NCBI GenBank assembly: GCA_017471825.1
Contig: JAFURQ010000033.1
Coordinates: 1-64,000 of the forward strand
Source of the DNA: Clostridia bacterium
GTDB lineage: Bacteria > Bacillota > Clostridia > Oscillospirales > CAG-272
DNA length: 64,000 nucleotides
Reading direction: 5' to 3'
Made by a program: the position numbers and the translations under genes. The number at the start of each line of letters is the position of its first letter. Positions within the stretch are counted from its first letter, which is position 1. Of the stretch, positions 43,857-52,258 are shown in pieces. The notes under the pieces are model-generated. The model was not told the DNA's origin and did no database searches. It saw only the letters and a program-made list of their open reading frames with translations.

Positions 43857-45467
43857 TTAGTTAAATCGTTTCATTATAGCGATGGCGGTTTTTACACCGT
43901 CAATTGCGGCGCTTGTTATGCCGCCTGCGTAACCTGCGCCTTCTCCTGCCGGATATATATTATCGAATCCGACAGCAAGACGTGTTTTTTGATCTCTGAT
44001 AATTCTTATAGGCGCGCTTGTTCTTGTTTCGGCACCTGTTAAAATTGCCGAACCGTCGGCAAATCCGTGAATTTTTCTGTCAAAATCTCTGAGTGCATTT
44101 TTTATTGAGTTAGAAACTGTTTTCGGTAAATATGATTCAGGCGAAGCAAGGCGTATATTTTTTCCATTCATATACGTGGGAAAGACCTCATAAGGCTCTC
44201 TTTTGCATTCGCCATTCAAAAAATCGCCAACTGTGATTATTGGTCCAGAATAATCGGAGCCGCCCGCAATAAACGCGGCACGCTCGATAGCTCTTTGAAA
44301 TTCTATAGCCTTTTGCGGAGTTGATCCGTAATCCTGCTTGAATATACTGCATACGACCGCTGAATTTGAGTTGTCGCCCGATCTCGCATGTCGGCTCATT
44401 CCGTTAACAACAACTCCATGCTCCTCGCTCGCCGCGGCAACAACCTCGCCGCCGGGACACATACAGAAGGTATAGACTCCGCGCTCCTTAGTATTGTACG
44501 AAAGATTATATTCCGCGTGTCCGAGAGCGCTGTGCCCTGCGAAATTTCCGTACATTGACTTATCTATCATAGCTGTTTTATGCTCTATTCTCAAGCCTAC
44601 CGAAAATGCTTTCGGCTCGATAAGAAAGCCTGAATTGAACATATTTTGATACGTGTCGCGCGCGCTGTGACCGAGCGCGAGTAGGATAGCACCGCATTTT
44701 ATTTCTCCGCGAGAGGTATGTGCTATTGTTTCACCGTTTTGGTGCGTACAACTGAGATATTTTGTGTGATACAGAACTGTTCCACCGAGAGCGGAGATTC
44801 TTGCGAGAATATTTTCGACTATTCCCGAGAGAATGTCGGTGCCTATATGCGGCTTAGCAAGATAGAGTATCTCGTTCGGCGCACCAAACTCTACCAAACG
44901 CTGCAAAACGTATGCTGAAATCGGATCGTTGACTCGCGTAACAAGCTTGCCGTCGGAGAAGGTTCCCGCTCCTCCTGCGCCGAACTGTATGTTTGTTTCC
45001 GTATCGAGAATTTTTAACTCGTTAAATGCTTTAACCTTGCTTTTCCGTTCTTCAACGGATCCACCGCGCTCGATGATTATGGGAGCGTATCCGTTTTCAG
45101 CAAGAAGGAGTGCGGCAAAAAGTCCGCATGGCCCCGAGCCGACAACAAGCGGCGGTGCGGAAAGCTCCTCGGTTCCGCGCTCGAAGTCGAGTGGGTCGCC
45201 TTCTGTAAGCAATGAGCCGGAAATTTTACTAAGCATTGCATCGGTGATGTTTTTATAGGTGCCTTTTGCACAGATGCTGTACACGAGCTTGATATCGCCT
45301 TTGTTGCGCGCATCAACGCTTCTTTTGTAAATTGACAGGTCGTTATCGCCTACATTGATACCGATTTGGCGCAACCGTTTTTTAGCAATTAAAAACGCCT
45401 CGTTGGAAGAGGCGTTTAAGGGAAGCTTAATGTTGTTAACAATTAAAACTTGAGTGTTTGAACTCAT
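43857..45467 (-). CDS. FAD-dependent dehydrogenase-like protein
   Basis: 536 residues. The FAD-binding GSGPCGLFAALLLAENG loop lies near residue 110, after an N-terminal domain of about 100 residues, and the C-terminal end has AGEGAGYAGGITSAAIDG. It matches the uncharacterised COG2509-type family in Firmicutes. Substrate unknown. GAGGT lies six bases before the ATG and eight bases after the stop of the small membrane-protein gene. Confidence 0.9.
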   Translation of the reverse strand: MSSNTQVLIVNNIKLPLNASSNEAFLIAKKRLRQIGINVGDNDLSIYKRSVDARNKGDIKLVYSICAKGTYKNITDAMLSKISGSLLTEGDPLDFERGTEELSAPPLVVGSGPCGLFAALLLAENGYAPIIIERGGSVEERKSKVKAFNELKILDTETNIQFGAGGAGTFSDGKLVTRVNDPISAYVLQRLVEFGAPNEILYLAKPHIGTDILSGIVENILARISALGGTVLYHTKYLSCTHQNGETIAHTSRGEIKCGAILLALGHSARDTYQNMFNSGFLIEPKAFSVGLRIEHKTAMIDKSMYGNFAGHSALGHAEYNLSYNTKERGVYTFCMCPGGEVVAAASEEHGVVVNGMSRHARSGDNSNSAVVCSIFKQDYGSTPQKAIEFQRAIERAAFIAGGSDYSGPIITVGDFLNGECKREPYEVFPTYMNGKNIRLASPESYLPKTVSNSIKNALRDFDRKIHGFADGSAILTGAETRTSAPIRIIRDQKTRLAVGFDNIYPAGEGAGYAGGITSAAIDGVKTAIAIMKRFN

Positions 45468-45474
45468 TGTGACC

Positions 45475-45639
45475 TCATATCAAATTTGAGAAATATGCAA
45501 ACGAATTGGCGGTAGCCTCCGCCTCTTCGGATGACATATTAACGTATTGAACTATAAACCAAATAATAAAGGCAAGTGCGACGCAAAAAACAAATTGCAG
45601 TATTGCACTGATTTTTATTCCTAAAAACTTTTTATCCAT
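45475..45639 (-). CDS. 54-residue single-pass membrane protein next to cdaA
   Basis: ATG at 45639, 54 codons, TGA at 45475. It starts MDKKFLGIKISAILQ, has one membrane helix (about 10-30, ending FIIWFIVQYV) and an outer tail with SSEEAEATANSFAYF. The start lies 13 bases after the cdaA stop, with GGTGAT as a modest ribosome binding site, and the stop is eight bases before the next gene. The place is where cdaR/ybbR normally stands, and the helix resembles the YbbR N-terminal anchor, but there is no YbbR domain. Too short for common ORF cut-offs. Confidence 0.75.
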   Translation of the reverse strand: MDKKFLGIKISAILQFVFCVALAFIIWFIVQYVNMSSEEAEATANSFAYFSNLI

Positions 45640-45652
45640 AGCAATCACCAAA

Positions 45653-46513
45653 TCAATTGTCGGCCTTGTTTTGACCGGGCTTTATCAGTTTTTGAACGAG
45701 AAATTTGCGAAGAGTGTCTACGGTGTAGTTACGGGTAAGCGTGCATTCGTATGCCACGGAGATGATTCCCGTTTCCTCAGATACGATTATTATGATTGCA
45801 TCGCTTATTTCACTCATACCGATAGCGGCTCTGTGGCGCGTACCAAGATCGCCGTCGATGTCGGTTCTCCTGGTGTTCGGGAGCACGCAGCCCGCGGCGG
45901 CAATTCTGGTATCGTCGATAATTACCGCGCCGTCGTGCAACGGTGCCTTATCGTAAAATAGATTGCGGAGCAGAAATGATGATACCTCGGAATCAATTTT
46001 TACACCCGTCTGAGTCACCTCGTCAAGCGTAGTGGTGCGTGATATAACAATAAGTGCTCCGGTTTTGGAGCGAGAGAGCTCTCCAATCGCCGCAGATACG
46101 TTGTCGATAACAGAATAATACATCTGATGCTTCTTTTTTTGATCGCCAAAGCTCATAAGACCGCTTATAGAGCCCGATCCCACACGCTCGAGAGCATCGC
46201 GTATTTCCGGCTGAAAGATAATAACAATAGCAATAACGCCAACCTTGAAAAGCTGTGAAAATACATAGTGCGTAGCATCAAGATTGAACGCATACGCAAC
46301 AGTTGTAATGAGAAGCACAACTGCGATGCCTATAAGCAATACCCCGGCCTTTCTTCCGCGAATAAAACGGAAGAGGAAAAAGAGGATAACCGAAAGAAGA
46401 AGAATGTCTATTGCGTCAATAAACGAAAAGCCTGAAAAGCATTTCTGTGCGGATTCTCCGATTTTTGAGAAAAATTCTCCGATGCTGGAGTGTATATATG
46501 AAATGTTAAACAT
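45653..46513 (-). CDS. cdaA: Diadenylate cyclase CdaA
   Basis: 286 residues. Three membrane helices (about 34-50, 56-76, 85-100) precede the DAC domain, with the DGA motif at 194-196 (PLHDGAVIID) and the RHR motif at 226-228 (GTRHRAAIG). It makes c-di-AMP from two ATP. It is the first gene of its operon. The usual next genes, cdaR and glmM, are missing; a small membrane protein follows instead. gdpP, which breaks down c-di-AMP, is at 61 kb. Confidence 0.96.
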   Translation of the reverse strand: MFNISYIHSSIGEFFSKIGESAQKCFSGFSFIDAIDILLLSVILFFLFRFIRGRKAGVLLIGIAVVLLITTVAYAFNLDATHYVFSQLFKVGVIAIVIIFQPEIRDALERVGSGSISGLMSFGDQKKKHQMYYSVIDNVSAAIGELSRSKTGALIVISRTTTLDEVTQTGVKIDSEVSSFLLRNLFYDKAPLHDGAVIIDDTRIAAAGCVLPNTRRTDIDGDLGTRHRAAIGMSEISDAIIIIVSEETGIISVAYECTLTRNYTVDTLRKFLVQKLIKPGQNKADN

Positions 46514-46565
46514 AAAAACCTCGTAACACGCGTGTAAAGGCGCGTATATAAAATATTACGAATTA

Positions 46566-46594
46566 AGTATAGCACAGCGAAAATAAAAAAGCAA
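46566..46594 (-). promoter_or_regulatory. Promoter of cdaA operon
   Basis: TTGCTT, 17-base spacer, TATACT on the minus strand. A ten-base palindrome ACACGCGTGT (46526-46535) lies in the leader. Confidence 0.75.
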
Positions 46595-46655
46595 TGTTTT
46601 TTAATAAAAAACTTATTTTTTTACTGATTTTTTGTCATTTGCCGACGGTCTGCTA

Positions 46656-46684
46656 TTGACATTCAAGGAAAACGATGCTATAAT
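46656..46684 (+). promoter_or_regulatory. Promoter of Crp-like regulator/ABC importer operon
   Basis: Perfect TTGACA, 17-base spacer, TATAAT. Confidence 0.88.
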
Positions 46685-46700
46685 TGTATCAAATGATACA
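46685..46700. promoter_or_regulatory. Probable operator (perfect inverted repeat)
   Basis: TGTATCAAATGATACA, a perfect dyad with four-base spacer, abuts the -10 box and covers the transcription start. Its size fits a Crp/Fnr dimer site, so the regulator encoded next probably represses its own operon. Confidence 0.65.
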
Positions 46701-46714
46701 CTTTTGGAGATAAA

Positions 46715-47410
46715 ATGGAAGAAAATATACAAAACATCAGCCCTAAAAGGCTATGCCGCTTTTTGCAATCCACGTTCCTATTTAAGGACATTTCGAGCGA
46801 AAAGGTAAGTTTACTTTTGAGCTGCGTTACCCCACGGCTTCTCGCCTTTTCTGCAGACGAGATTATATTTTCGCCTGGACAGTTTGACAAGAAAATGGGC
46901 TTTGTTTTTTCCGGAGAATGTGTCGTGGAAAGAGTAAAAAGCGGACATCCCTCACTACTTCTCAATACACTCGGTGAGTTTGATTCCTTCGGCGTTTTGA
47001 CGTTATTCTCTGCCGAAGAAAAATATCCTACTTCTGTTAGGACAAAGCGGGCATCCACGATATTGTTTTTTGAACGGGGGGATGTGATGACCTTGATTGA
47101 AAAGGAATCGCAGATCGCTATAAATCTACTTGAGTTCATGGGTGGTCGTATAAGCTTTCTTAACGCGAAGATTGCAACATTTTCAGGCGATAATGTTGAG
47201 CAGAAGGTTGTTTCGTATTTAATAGAACTCCAATGCTCCTTGGGCAATCGCTTTAAATTTAACTGTAAAAAAGCGTCCGAGGAGCTCAACATCGGCCGTG
47301 CCTCGTTATACCGCATTCTTTCATCCCTGTCCGATGAAGGGCTCATTACATTTGAAAACAAAATAATTTATATAAACAACCCCGAAGGGTTGGAAAGGAA
47401 ACTAAAATGA
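46715..47410 (+). CDS. Crp/Fnr-family transcriptional regulator
   Basis: 231 residues. A cyclic-nucleotide-binding-like beta barrel (about 20-130) includes IFSPGQFDKKMGFVFSGEC. It is followed by a dimer helix and a winged helix-turn-helix (about 175-225; KKASEELNIGRASLYRILSSL). There is no N-terminal cysteine cluster, so it is not an iron-sulfur Fnr. The ligand is unknown. It overlaps the next gene by four bases, tying control to the importer genes. GGAGA lies upstream. Confidence 0.92.
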   Translation: MEENIQNISPKRLCRFLQSTFLFKDISSEKVSLLLSCVTPRLLAFSADEIIFSPGQFDKKMGFVFSGECVVERVKSGHPSLLLNTLGEFDSFGVLTLFSAEEKYPTSVRTKRASTILFFERGDVMTLIEKESQIAINLLEFMGGRISFLNAKIATFSGDNVEQKVVSYLIELQCSLGNRFKFNCKKASEELNIGRASLYRILSSLSDEGLITFENKIIYINNPEGLERKLK

Positions 47411-48411
47411 AAAAACTATTGGCAATTTTACTCACTCTCACCACTCTGCTCTTCTCCCTTGCGGCATGTCAGGATAACAATTCTGATGATCCTACGCCCG
47501 AAATCAATCTTGTTTCGGAAGCGGATCACGATGCCGTTGTTGCAAAGATGCTGACCGGAGAAATAGAGGTTGCGGTTCTTCCCGAGCCGAAGGCTACCGT
47601 TGCGGTTCTTAATGCAAAGCAAAACGGACATAGCTACTCTGTTAAGCTCAACATTTCAAACGAATGGTCGAGCGTATCAGAAAATGAGCTTGCTATGGGA
47701 TGCATAGCTGTCAGAAACGATTTTATTACTTCCTACGAGGCATCTCTTGTTGATTTCCTCGCAGAATACAAGGCTTCCATTGAATATATCGGCAACAAAA
47801 GCAATGCGGAGTCCTCTGCACAAATGATTGTAGATGCCGGTGTTTTGCCGAAGCTTCCCGTCGCGAAATCAGCCCTCAACAATCTCTACGGCGCAATCGT
47901 ATATCAGGACGGTGCCGAAATGAAGGCTACACTTAAGGACTTTTACTCTGCTATATCACTTACACAGCCTGCCGATGCATTTTACTATATTCCCGATAGT
48001 ACCGCTCAAAATACAGTTGACAGAAAGATAGTTATAGGTATAATGAACGGTCCCACAGGTATGGGCATGGCGAAGCTGATATCTGATTACGGAAAAGAAA
48101 ACGATAAATACGAATTTGTTATGTATTCCGACCCTTCTCTTGCAACTGCCGATCTTAACAATGGTGAAATTGATATGGCGTGTCTTCCCACCAACACGGT
48201 CGCAAATCTTGCAAACAAGGGCTCACAGATATCCGTAGCGTCTATTAACTGTCTCGGTTCGCTTTACGTGGTTGCGAAAGACGGTATAGAAATCAACTCC
48301 GTTGCAGACCTTTGCGGCAAGAATGTTTATTACGGCGTTCCAAATTCCACAACTGCTCCGATATTGCGTTATATTTTCGGTAAGCACAATATAGCTACAA
48401 AGGAATCCTGA
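47407..48411 (+). CDS. ABC substrate-binding lipoprotein with swapped halves
   Basis: 334 residues. A signal peptide with lipobox ends at Cys21 (FSLAAC). The rest carries both halves of an SsuA/NMT1-like binding protein in reversed order. Residues about 32-196 match the usual second half (AVLPEPKATVAVLNAKQN, then GAEMKATLKDF and ADAFYY, which is normally the C-terminus). Residues about 204-331 match the usual first half (IVIGIMNGPTGMGMAKL, NGEIDMACLPTNTVANL, GSLYVVAKDG). Joining the end to residue 32 restores the normal order. Permease and ATPase follow, so this is a NitT/TauT-type importer of unknown substrate. Confidence 0.85.
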   Translation: MKKLLAILLTLTTLLFSLAACQDNNSDDPTPEINLVSEADHDAVVAKMLTGEIEVAVLPEPKATVAVLNAKQNGHSYSVKLNISNEWSSVSENELAMGCIAVRNDFITSYEASLVDFLAEYKASIEYIGNKSNAESSAQMIVDAGVLPKLPVAKSALNNLYGAIVYQDGAEMKATLKDFYSAISLTQPADAFYYIPDSTAQNTVDRKIVIGIMNGPTGMGMAKLISDYGKENDKYEFVMYSDPSLATADLNNGEIDMACLPTNTVANLANKGSQISVASINCLGSLYVVAKDGIEINSVADLCGKNVYYGVPNSTTAPILRYIFGKHNIATKES

Positions 48412-49184
48412 TGCAAGATAACGCCAAAAACAGCAAAAAAGGATTTGTTTTACGTCTTATCATAACGGCCGTATCCATACTGCTCTGGCTTGCTATTTGG
48501 GAGCTTGCAGCATATTTAATAGGATATGATTTCATATTTGTCGGCCCGATTAAAACCTTCACCGCTCTTTGTACCCTTGCAGGAACATTAAGCTTCTGGC
48601 AAACGGTTGCTCTATCTGTTTTGCGCATTTTAGCCGGGCTTGCGCTTGGAATTTTACTTGGTGTTACATTAGCCATACTGTGCCGCGCATTGCCGATCAT
48701 AATAACGTTTGTATCTGTTGGTATGACTGTAATTAGATCTACTCCGGTTGCCTCAATTATAATGATTCTATGGATCATTGTCGGCAGCACGAGTGTACCG
48801 GTTGTGATTGCGGTACTTATGGTTGCGCCGATTATATGGCAAAATCTTATGGACGGATACGAATCCATTGATAAGGATTTACGCGAAGTGACGTTGGTTT
48901 TCAATTTTTCCAAGCGAAAGGCTTTTGTTCATTTGACTCTCCCCACACTTTTGAGATACTTTGTTCCCGCCGCCTTAACATCGGTTGGACTCGCATGGAA
49001 ATCGGGTATAGCCGCTGAAATAATCGCCTATACGAAAAATTCTATCGGAAAAAACGTGTTAGATGCAAAATCTTATTTTGAAGCTGACGTTCTTCTCGCT
49101 TGGACAGTTGCGGTCATCGTCATCAGCTTGGTATTTGAATACCTTGTGAAATATCTTGTCAAAAGGAGTAAATTATGGGATTGA
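48411..49184 (+). CDS. ABC transporter permease (NitT/TauT type)
   Basis: 257 residues with six membrane helices. The coupling loop motif lies in NLMDGYESIDKDLREVTLVF, matching the EAA-like loop of SsuC/TauC permeases. It starts on the last base of the binding-protein gene and overlaps the ATPase gene by ten bases, so the three are one translational block. The permease moves the unknown substrate inward. Confidence 0.93.
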   Translation: MQDNAKNSKKGFVLRLIITAVSILLWLAIWELAAYLIGYDFIFVGPIKTFTALCTLAGTLSFWQTVALSVLRILAGLALGILLGVTLAILCRALPIIITFVSVGMTVIRSTPVASIIMILWIIVGSTSVPVVIAVLMVAPIIWQNLMDGYESIDKDLREVTLVFNFSKRKAFVHLTLPTLLRYFVPAALTSVGLAWKSGIAAEIIAYTKNSIGKNVLDAKSYFEADVLLAWTVAVIVISLVFEYLVKYLVKRSKLWD

Positions 49185-49789
49185 AATTAAAAAGCATAAA
49201 AAAATCCTTTGACAGCAAGACGGTTATTGATGATTTTTCTTACTCATTTCCTGACACAGGGCTTTATATAGTCAAAGGTGATAGCGGAAGCGGAAAAACA
49301 ACTCTGCTTCGAATTATATCCGGAATTGACGATTTATTTGACGGTGAATTAATCGGGGGAGGAATCCAAAACTCCTCATTCTGCTTTCAAGAATACCGAC
49401 TTTTTCCGCATCTTTCGGCACTTGAAAACGTGACGGTTGCATCCTTTGATAATGCCACAGATGAGGACAGGGCTCTGGCATTACAATTGCTTTTGCGCTT
49501 AAATTTTTCTACCGAGGATACCACCCTTCGCCCTGCACAGCTCTCAGGCGGAATGAAGCAGCGCGTTTCCTTCGCAAGAGCAATTCTAAAAAAATCCCCT
49601 GTTCTTTTGCTCGACGAGCCGACCAAAGAGGTTGATTCTTCTATTGCAAAAATTATGCATGAAATTATAACCGAGGAAGCTGCCACAAGGACGGTAATAC
49701 TTGTTACGCACAAGAATGAGGATATTTCTGCGCTGAACGGAGAGATAATTTTTCTTTCTCCTTCTGAAAAGAAGCAGGACTCGAAATAA
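49175..49789 (+). CDS. ABC transporter ATP-binding protein
   Basis: 204 residues. Walker A is GDSGSGKT (35-42), the Q-loop is in CFQEYRLFPH, the signature is LSGGMKQR and Walker B is VLLLDEPTKEVD, then the H-loop VTHKNED. At 204 residues it is shorter than SsuB/TauB (about 250) but has every motif. It energises import with the permease upstream. Confidence 0.94.
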   Translation: MGLKLKSIKKSFDSKTVIDDFSYSFPDTGLYIVKGDSGSGKTTLLRIISGIDDLFDGELIGGGIQNSSFCFQEYRLFPHLSALENVTVASFDNATDEDRALALQLLLRLNFSTEDTTLRPAQLSGGMKQRVSFARAILKKSPVLLLDEPTKEVDSSIAKIMHEIITEEAATRTVILVTHKNEDISALNGEIIFLSPSEKKQDSK

Positions 49790-49796
49790 TTGTTAA

Positions 49797-49821
49797 CGCA
49801 AGGCAGATGATCTGCCTTGCG
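49797..49821 (+). terminator. Terminator of importer operon
   Basis: Perfect 11-base stem CGCAAGGCAGA/TCTGCCTTGCG, three-base loop, then TATTATTTTTC. Confidence 0.88.
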
Positions 49822-49865
49822 TATTATTTTTCAAAGATTTATATTAAATAAATATTAAATTACTA

Positions 49866-49894
49866 TTGACTTAAAGGCTTTTTGATGGTATATT
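49866..49894 (+). promoter_or_regulatory. Promoter of sodium-pump decarboxylase operon
   Basis: TTGACT, 17-base spacer, TATATT. Confidence 0.8.
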
Positions 49895-49963
49895 ATATTT
49901 GGTGAAAGTTGGATATTTATATCAGACTGCACCGAATAGAAAGTTATTTTTAAAGGAAGGAGA

Positions 49964-49982
49964 GATTTGCATTTTGCAAATC
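49964..49982 (+). promoter_or_regulatory. Hairpin between ribosome binding site and TTG start
   Basis: GATTTGCA/TGCAAATC is a perfect eight-base stem with a TTT loop. It begins two bases after AAGGAAGGAG (49953-49962). The TTG start is at 49993, so looping out the hairpin brings site and start to normal distance. Confidence 0.6.
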
Positions 49983-49992
49983 GGGAATTCAG

Positions 49993-51429
49993 TTGGAACA
50001 ATACAGAAAAACTGAAATCTGTGGATTGCCTACCGTAGAGGAGCTTCGTGCTACTCTTGCAGACGGCTCAGGCAGTGAGGCGCGTGCTAACCTTGCATTG
50101 CTTTTTGATAGAGACACATTCGTAGAAACCAATGCGTACGTTAAGCGTGCTATCACCGACTTTATTACCACAGAGCAAGCAAACGAATTTGAAGGAGTCA
50201 TCACCGGTTACGGTGCAATTGACGGCAAGCTTGTGTTTGCTTTCGTTGAGGATTCTTCAAGAATGGGCGGCGTTATAGATGAGCGCCACGCTAAAAAAAT
50301 TGCTGATCTTTATAGCCTTGCTATTAAGAACGGCGCGCCGGTTATCGGTATTTTTAATTCAAACGGTACCGATATTTTCCAGGGTACTGCAGGACTTGCG
50401 GCGTACGGAAGAATAATGAACTCGGTTATTTCTGCCTCCGGAGCTATTCCGCAAATAGCATACGTATCAGGCAAGTGCATCGGCTGTGCAGCCGCAATTG
50501 CAGCTATGTTCGATATTGTTGTTAAGGATGCCTCGGCATCATTCTACGTTTCTTCTCCCAATCTTACAGGAAACAATGACGCTCAGAACTGCGTGGTTGC
50601 TTTCAGCGGTGAAGCTGCACAGTGTGCCGGCTACATACGCGATGTAATATCCTTTATTCCTGACAATTCAGCAACTGGAGCGATCGTTTCCACCTGTGCG
50701 GACAACCTCAACAGAAAGCTCGGTGAGCTTGATTTCTCCGGTGATGCTCTTGCTGCAATATCGGTAATTGCCGACAATGGCGTATATTATGAGCTTGCCC
50801 GTGATTACGCCCCTGAGCTTTCGACAGTATTTTCTACCGTTGGCGGTGTAAGATGCGGAATCCTCGCATCCTCTTACTCGGTTAACGAGGGGCGTCTCTC
50901 TGCCGCTTCGGCAAGAAAGGCTGCTAAATTTATTAGCTTTTGCAATGCCTTCTCCATTCCTCTCGTTACCCTTGTTGATTCATACGGTCTTGTAATTGAT
51001 TCGGAAAACGAGTCTGCTTATTTCTCGTCAGAGCTTGCAAGGCTTGCGATGGCATATTCTACCGCAGACGTTCCCAAGGTAACCGTGATTATCGGTCATG
51101 CAATCGGTGCGTCCTTCGTCCTTCTCGGCTCCAAGGCGCTTGGTGCCGACCTTGTATACGCTACCAACGATTCCGAAATCGGTGCGCTTCCCGCTGATAG
51201 CGGTGTTGCGTTTGCTTGGAATTCTAACATTTCGCTTGAAAATCCGAGAGAGGCTCTTGTTGAGCGTTGGAAGTCCACCGTTTCCTCCCCTGCTGTTGCC
51301 GCCGCAAGCGGTGAAATAGACGATATAATCAGCGTTAATGAGCTTCGCGCACGTATTTGCTCTGCCCTGCTTATGCTCGTTGCAAAGGGCAAGGTTGAGC
51401 CAAGCGATCGCAAGATACTTCCGCTTTAA
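49993..51429 (+). CDS. Carboxyltransferase alpha subunit (MmdA-like), divergent
   Basis: 478 residues, two crotonase-like halves as in biotin-dependent carboxyltransferases. The N-half has LFDRDTFVETNAYVKR and GVITGYGAIDGKLVFAF; the C-half has FISFCNAFSIPLVTLVDSYG and VIIGHAIGASFVLLGSKALG. It is shorter than typical MmdA (about 510) and lacks the GKLTARERI start. The acyl-CoA substrate could be methylmalonyl-, glutaconyl- or malonyl-CoA. It starts with TTG; a GGGA close to it and a stronger site beyond a hairpin are both possible. Confidence 0.82.
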   Translation: MEQYRKTEICGLPTVEELRATLADGSGSEARANLALLFDRDTFVETNAYVKRAITDFITTEQANEFEGVITGYGAIDGKLVFAFVEDSSRMGGVIDERHAKKIADLYSLAIKNGAPVIGIFNSNGTDIFQGTAGLAAYGRIMNSVISASGAIPQIAYVSGKCIGCAAAIAAMFDIVVKDASASFYVSSPNLTGNNDAQNCVVAFSGEAAQCAGYIRDVISFIPDNSATGAIVSTCADNLNRKLGELDFSGDALAAISVIADNGVYYELARDYAPELSTVFSTVGGVRCGILASSYSVNEGRLSAASARKAAKFISFCNAFSIPLVTLVDSYGLVIDSENESAYFSSELARLAMAYSTADVPKVTVIIGHAIGASFVLLGSKALGADLVYATNDSEIGALPADSGVAFAWNSNISLENPREALVERWKSTVSSPAVAAASGEIDDIISVNELRARICSALLMLVAKGKVEPSDRKILPL

Positions 51430-51442
51430 TTCGGAGGTGACT

Positions 51443-51796
51443 ATGAATAGTATGTTCATTTCAGCCGCTATGGATTATTCAAAGCCCATCGAGGGATTTG
51501 CAGATACGCTTTCCTTTGGCGGTATGATGGTTTTGCTTGGACTTGCAACTGTATTTGCGGTTCTTATTATCATAATGCTCGCATTGATTCTCTTTAAGTA
51601 TTTCTTCTCTGATTTAGCTTCGAAGGGCTCACAAAAGGAAGACAATAACAGCGCTACCGCTCCTGTTATGACTGTCGCCCCCACGGTAGCTAGCCAAGAT
51701 GAAGAGATTGTGGCAGTTATTGCTGCCGCGATTGCAATGGCAGAAAGCGAAGAAAGCGGCGTTAAATTTAAAGTTGTCTCATTCAAACGCATATAA
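51443..51796 (+). CDS. Sodium pump decarboxylase gamma subunit, OadG family
   Basis: 117 residues from ATG 51443 with GGAGG eight bases upstream. One membrane helix (about 27-51; MVLLGLATVFAVLIIIMLAL) is followed by a polar stretch and a C-terminal helix EIVAVIAAAIAMAESEE. This is the OadG/MmdD layout, which holds the biotin and carboxyltransferase subunits to the membrane beta subunit. Confidence 0.9.
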   Translation: MNSMFISAAMDYSKPIEGFADTLSFGGMMVLLGLATVFAVLIIIMLALILFKYFFSDLASKGSQKEDNNSATAPVMTVAPTVASQDEEIVAVIAAAIAMAESEESGVKFKVVSFKRI

Positions 51797-51815
51797 ATGA
51801 AAGGAATAATTACTT

Positions 51816-52238
51816 ATGAAAAGATACAATATTACCGTTAACGGTCACAATTACGACGTTATAGTTGAAGAGGTTGATGCAAATGCTTCGTATAGCGCTC
51901 CCGTTGCTCCTGTGGTTACTCCCGTAGCACCTGCGGTTCCGGCAACTGCTCCTGTTGCTCCCGCTGTTGCACCCGCGCCTGCGGCTGCTCCCGTAGCTGC
52001 TCCCGCAACCTCCGGCTCACAGGGGGCTACCAAGGTTACCGCGCCCATGCCAGGAACCATTCTCGATGTTAAGGTAACCGTTGGCCAGTCTGTTAAGAAG
52101 GGTGACGTTATATGTGTGCTTGAAGCAATGAAGATGGAAAACGACATCCCCGCTCCGTGTGACGGAACCGTTGCTTCCGTTAACGTTCAGAAGGGCGCAT
52201 CCGTTTCTGCAAACGACATTATCGCAACTCTTAACTAA
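51816..52238 (+). CDS. Biotin carboxyl carrier subunit
   Basis: 140 residues. A short N-terminal beta part is followed by an Ala/Pro/Val-rich flexible linker (29-68) and a biotinyl domain (72-140) with the biotin-accepting Lys106 in EAMKMEN. It carries CO2 from the carboxyltransferase to the membrane decarboxylase. AAAGGAA lies upstream. It is 19 bases after the gamma-subunit gene. Confidence 0.94.
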   Translation: MKRYNITVNGHNYDVIVEEVDANASYSAPVAPVVTPVAPAVPATAPVAPAVAPAPAAAPVAAPATSGSQGATKVTAPMPGTILDVKVTVGQSVKKGDVICVLEAMKMENDIPAPCDGTVASVNVQKGASVSANDIIATLN

Positions 52239-52258
52239 GAAAGATAAAGGTACCAATA

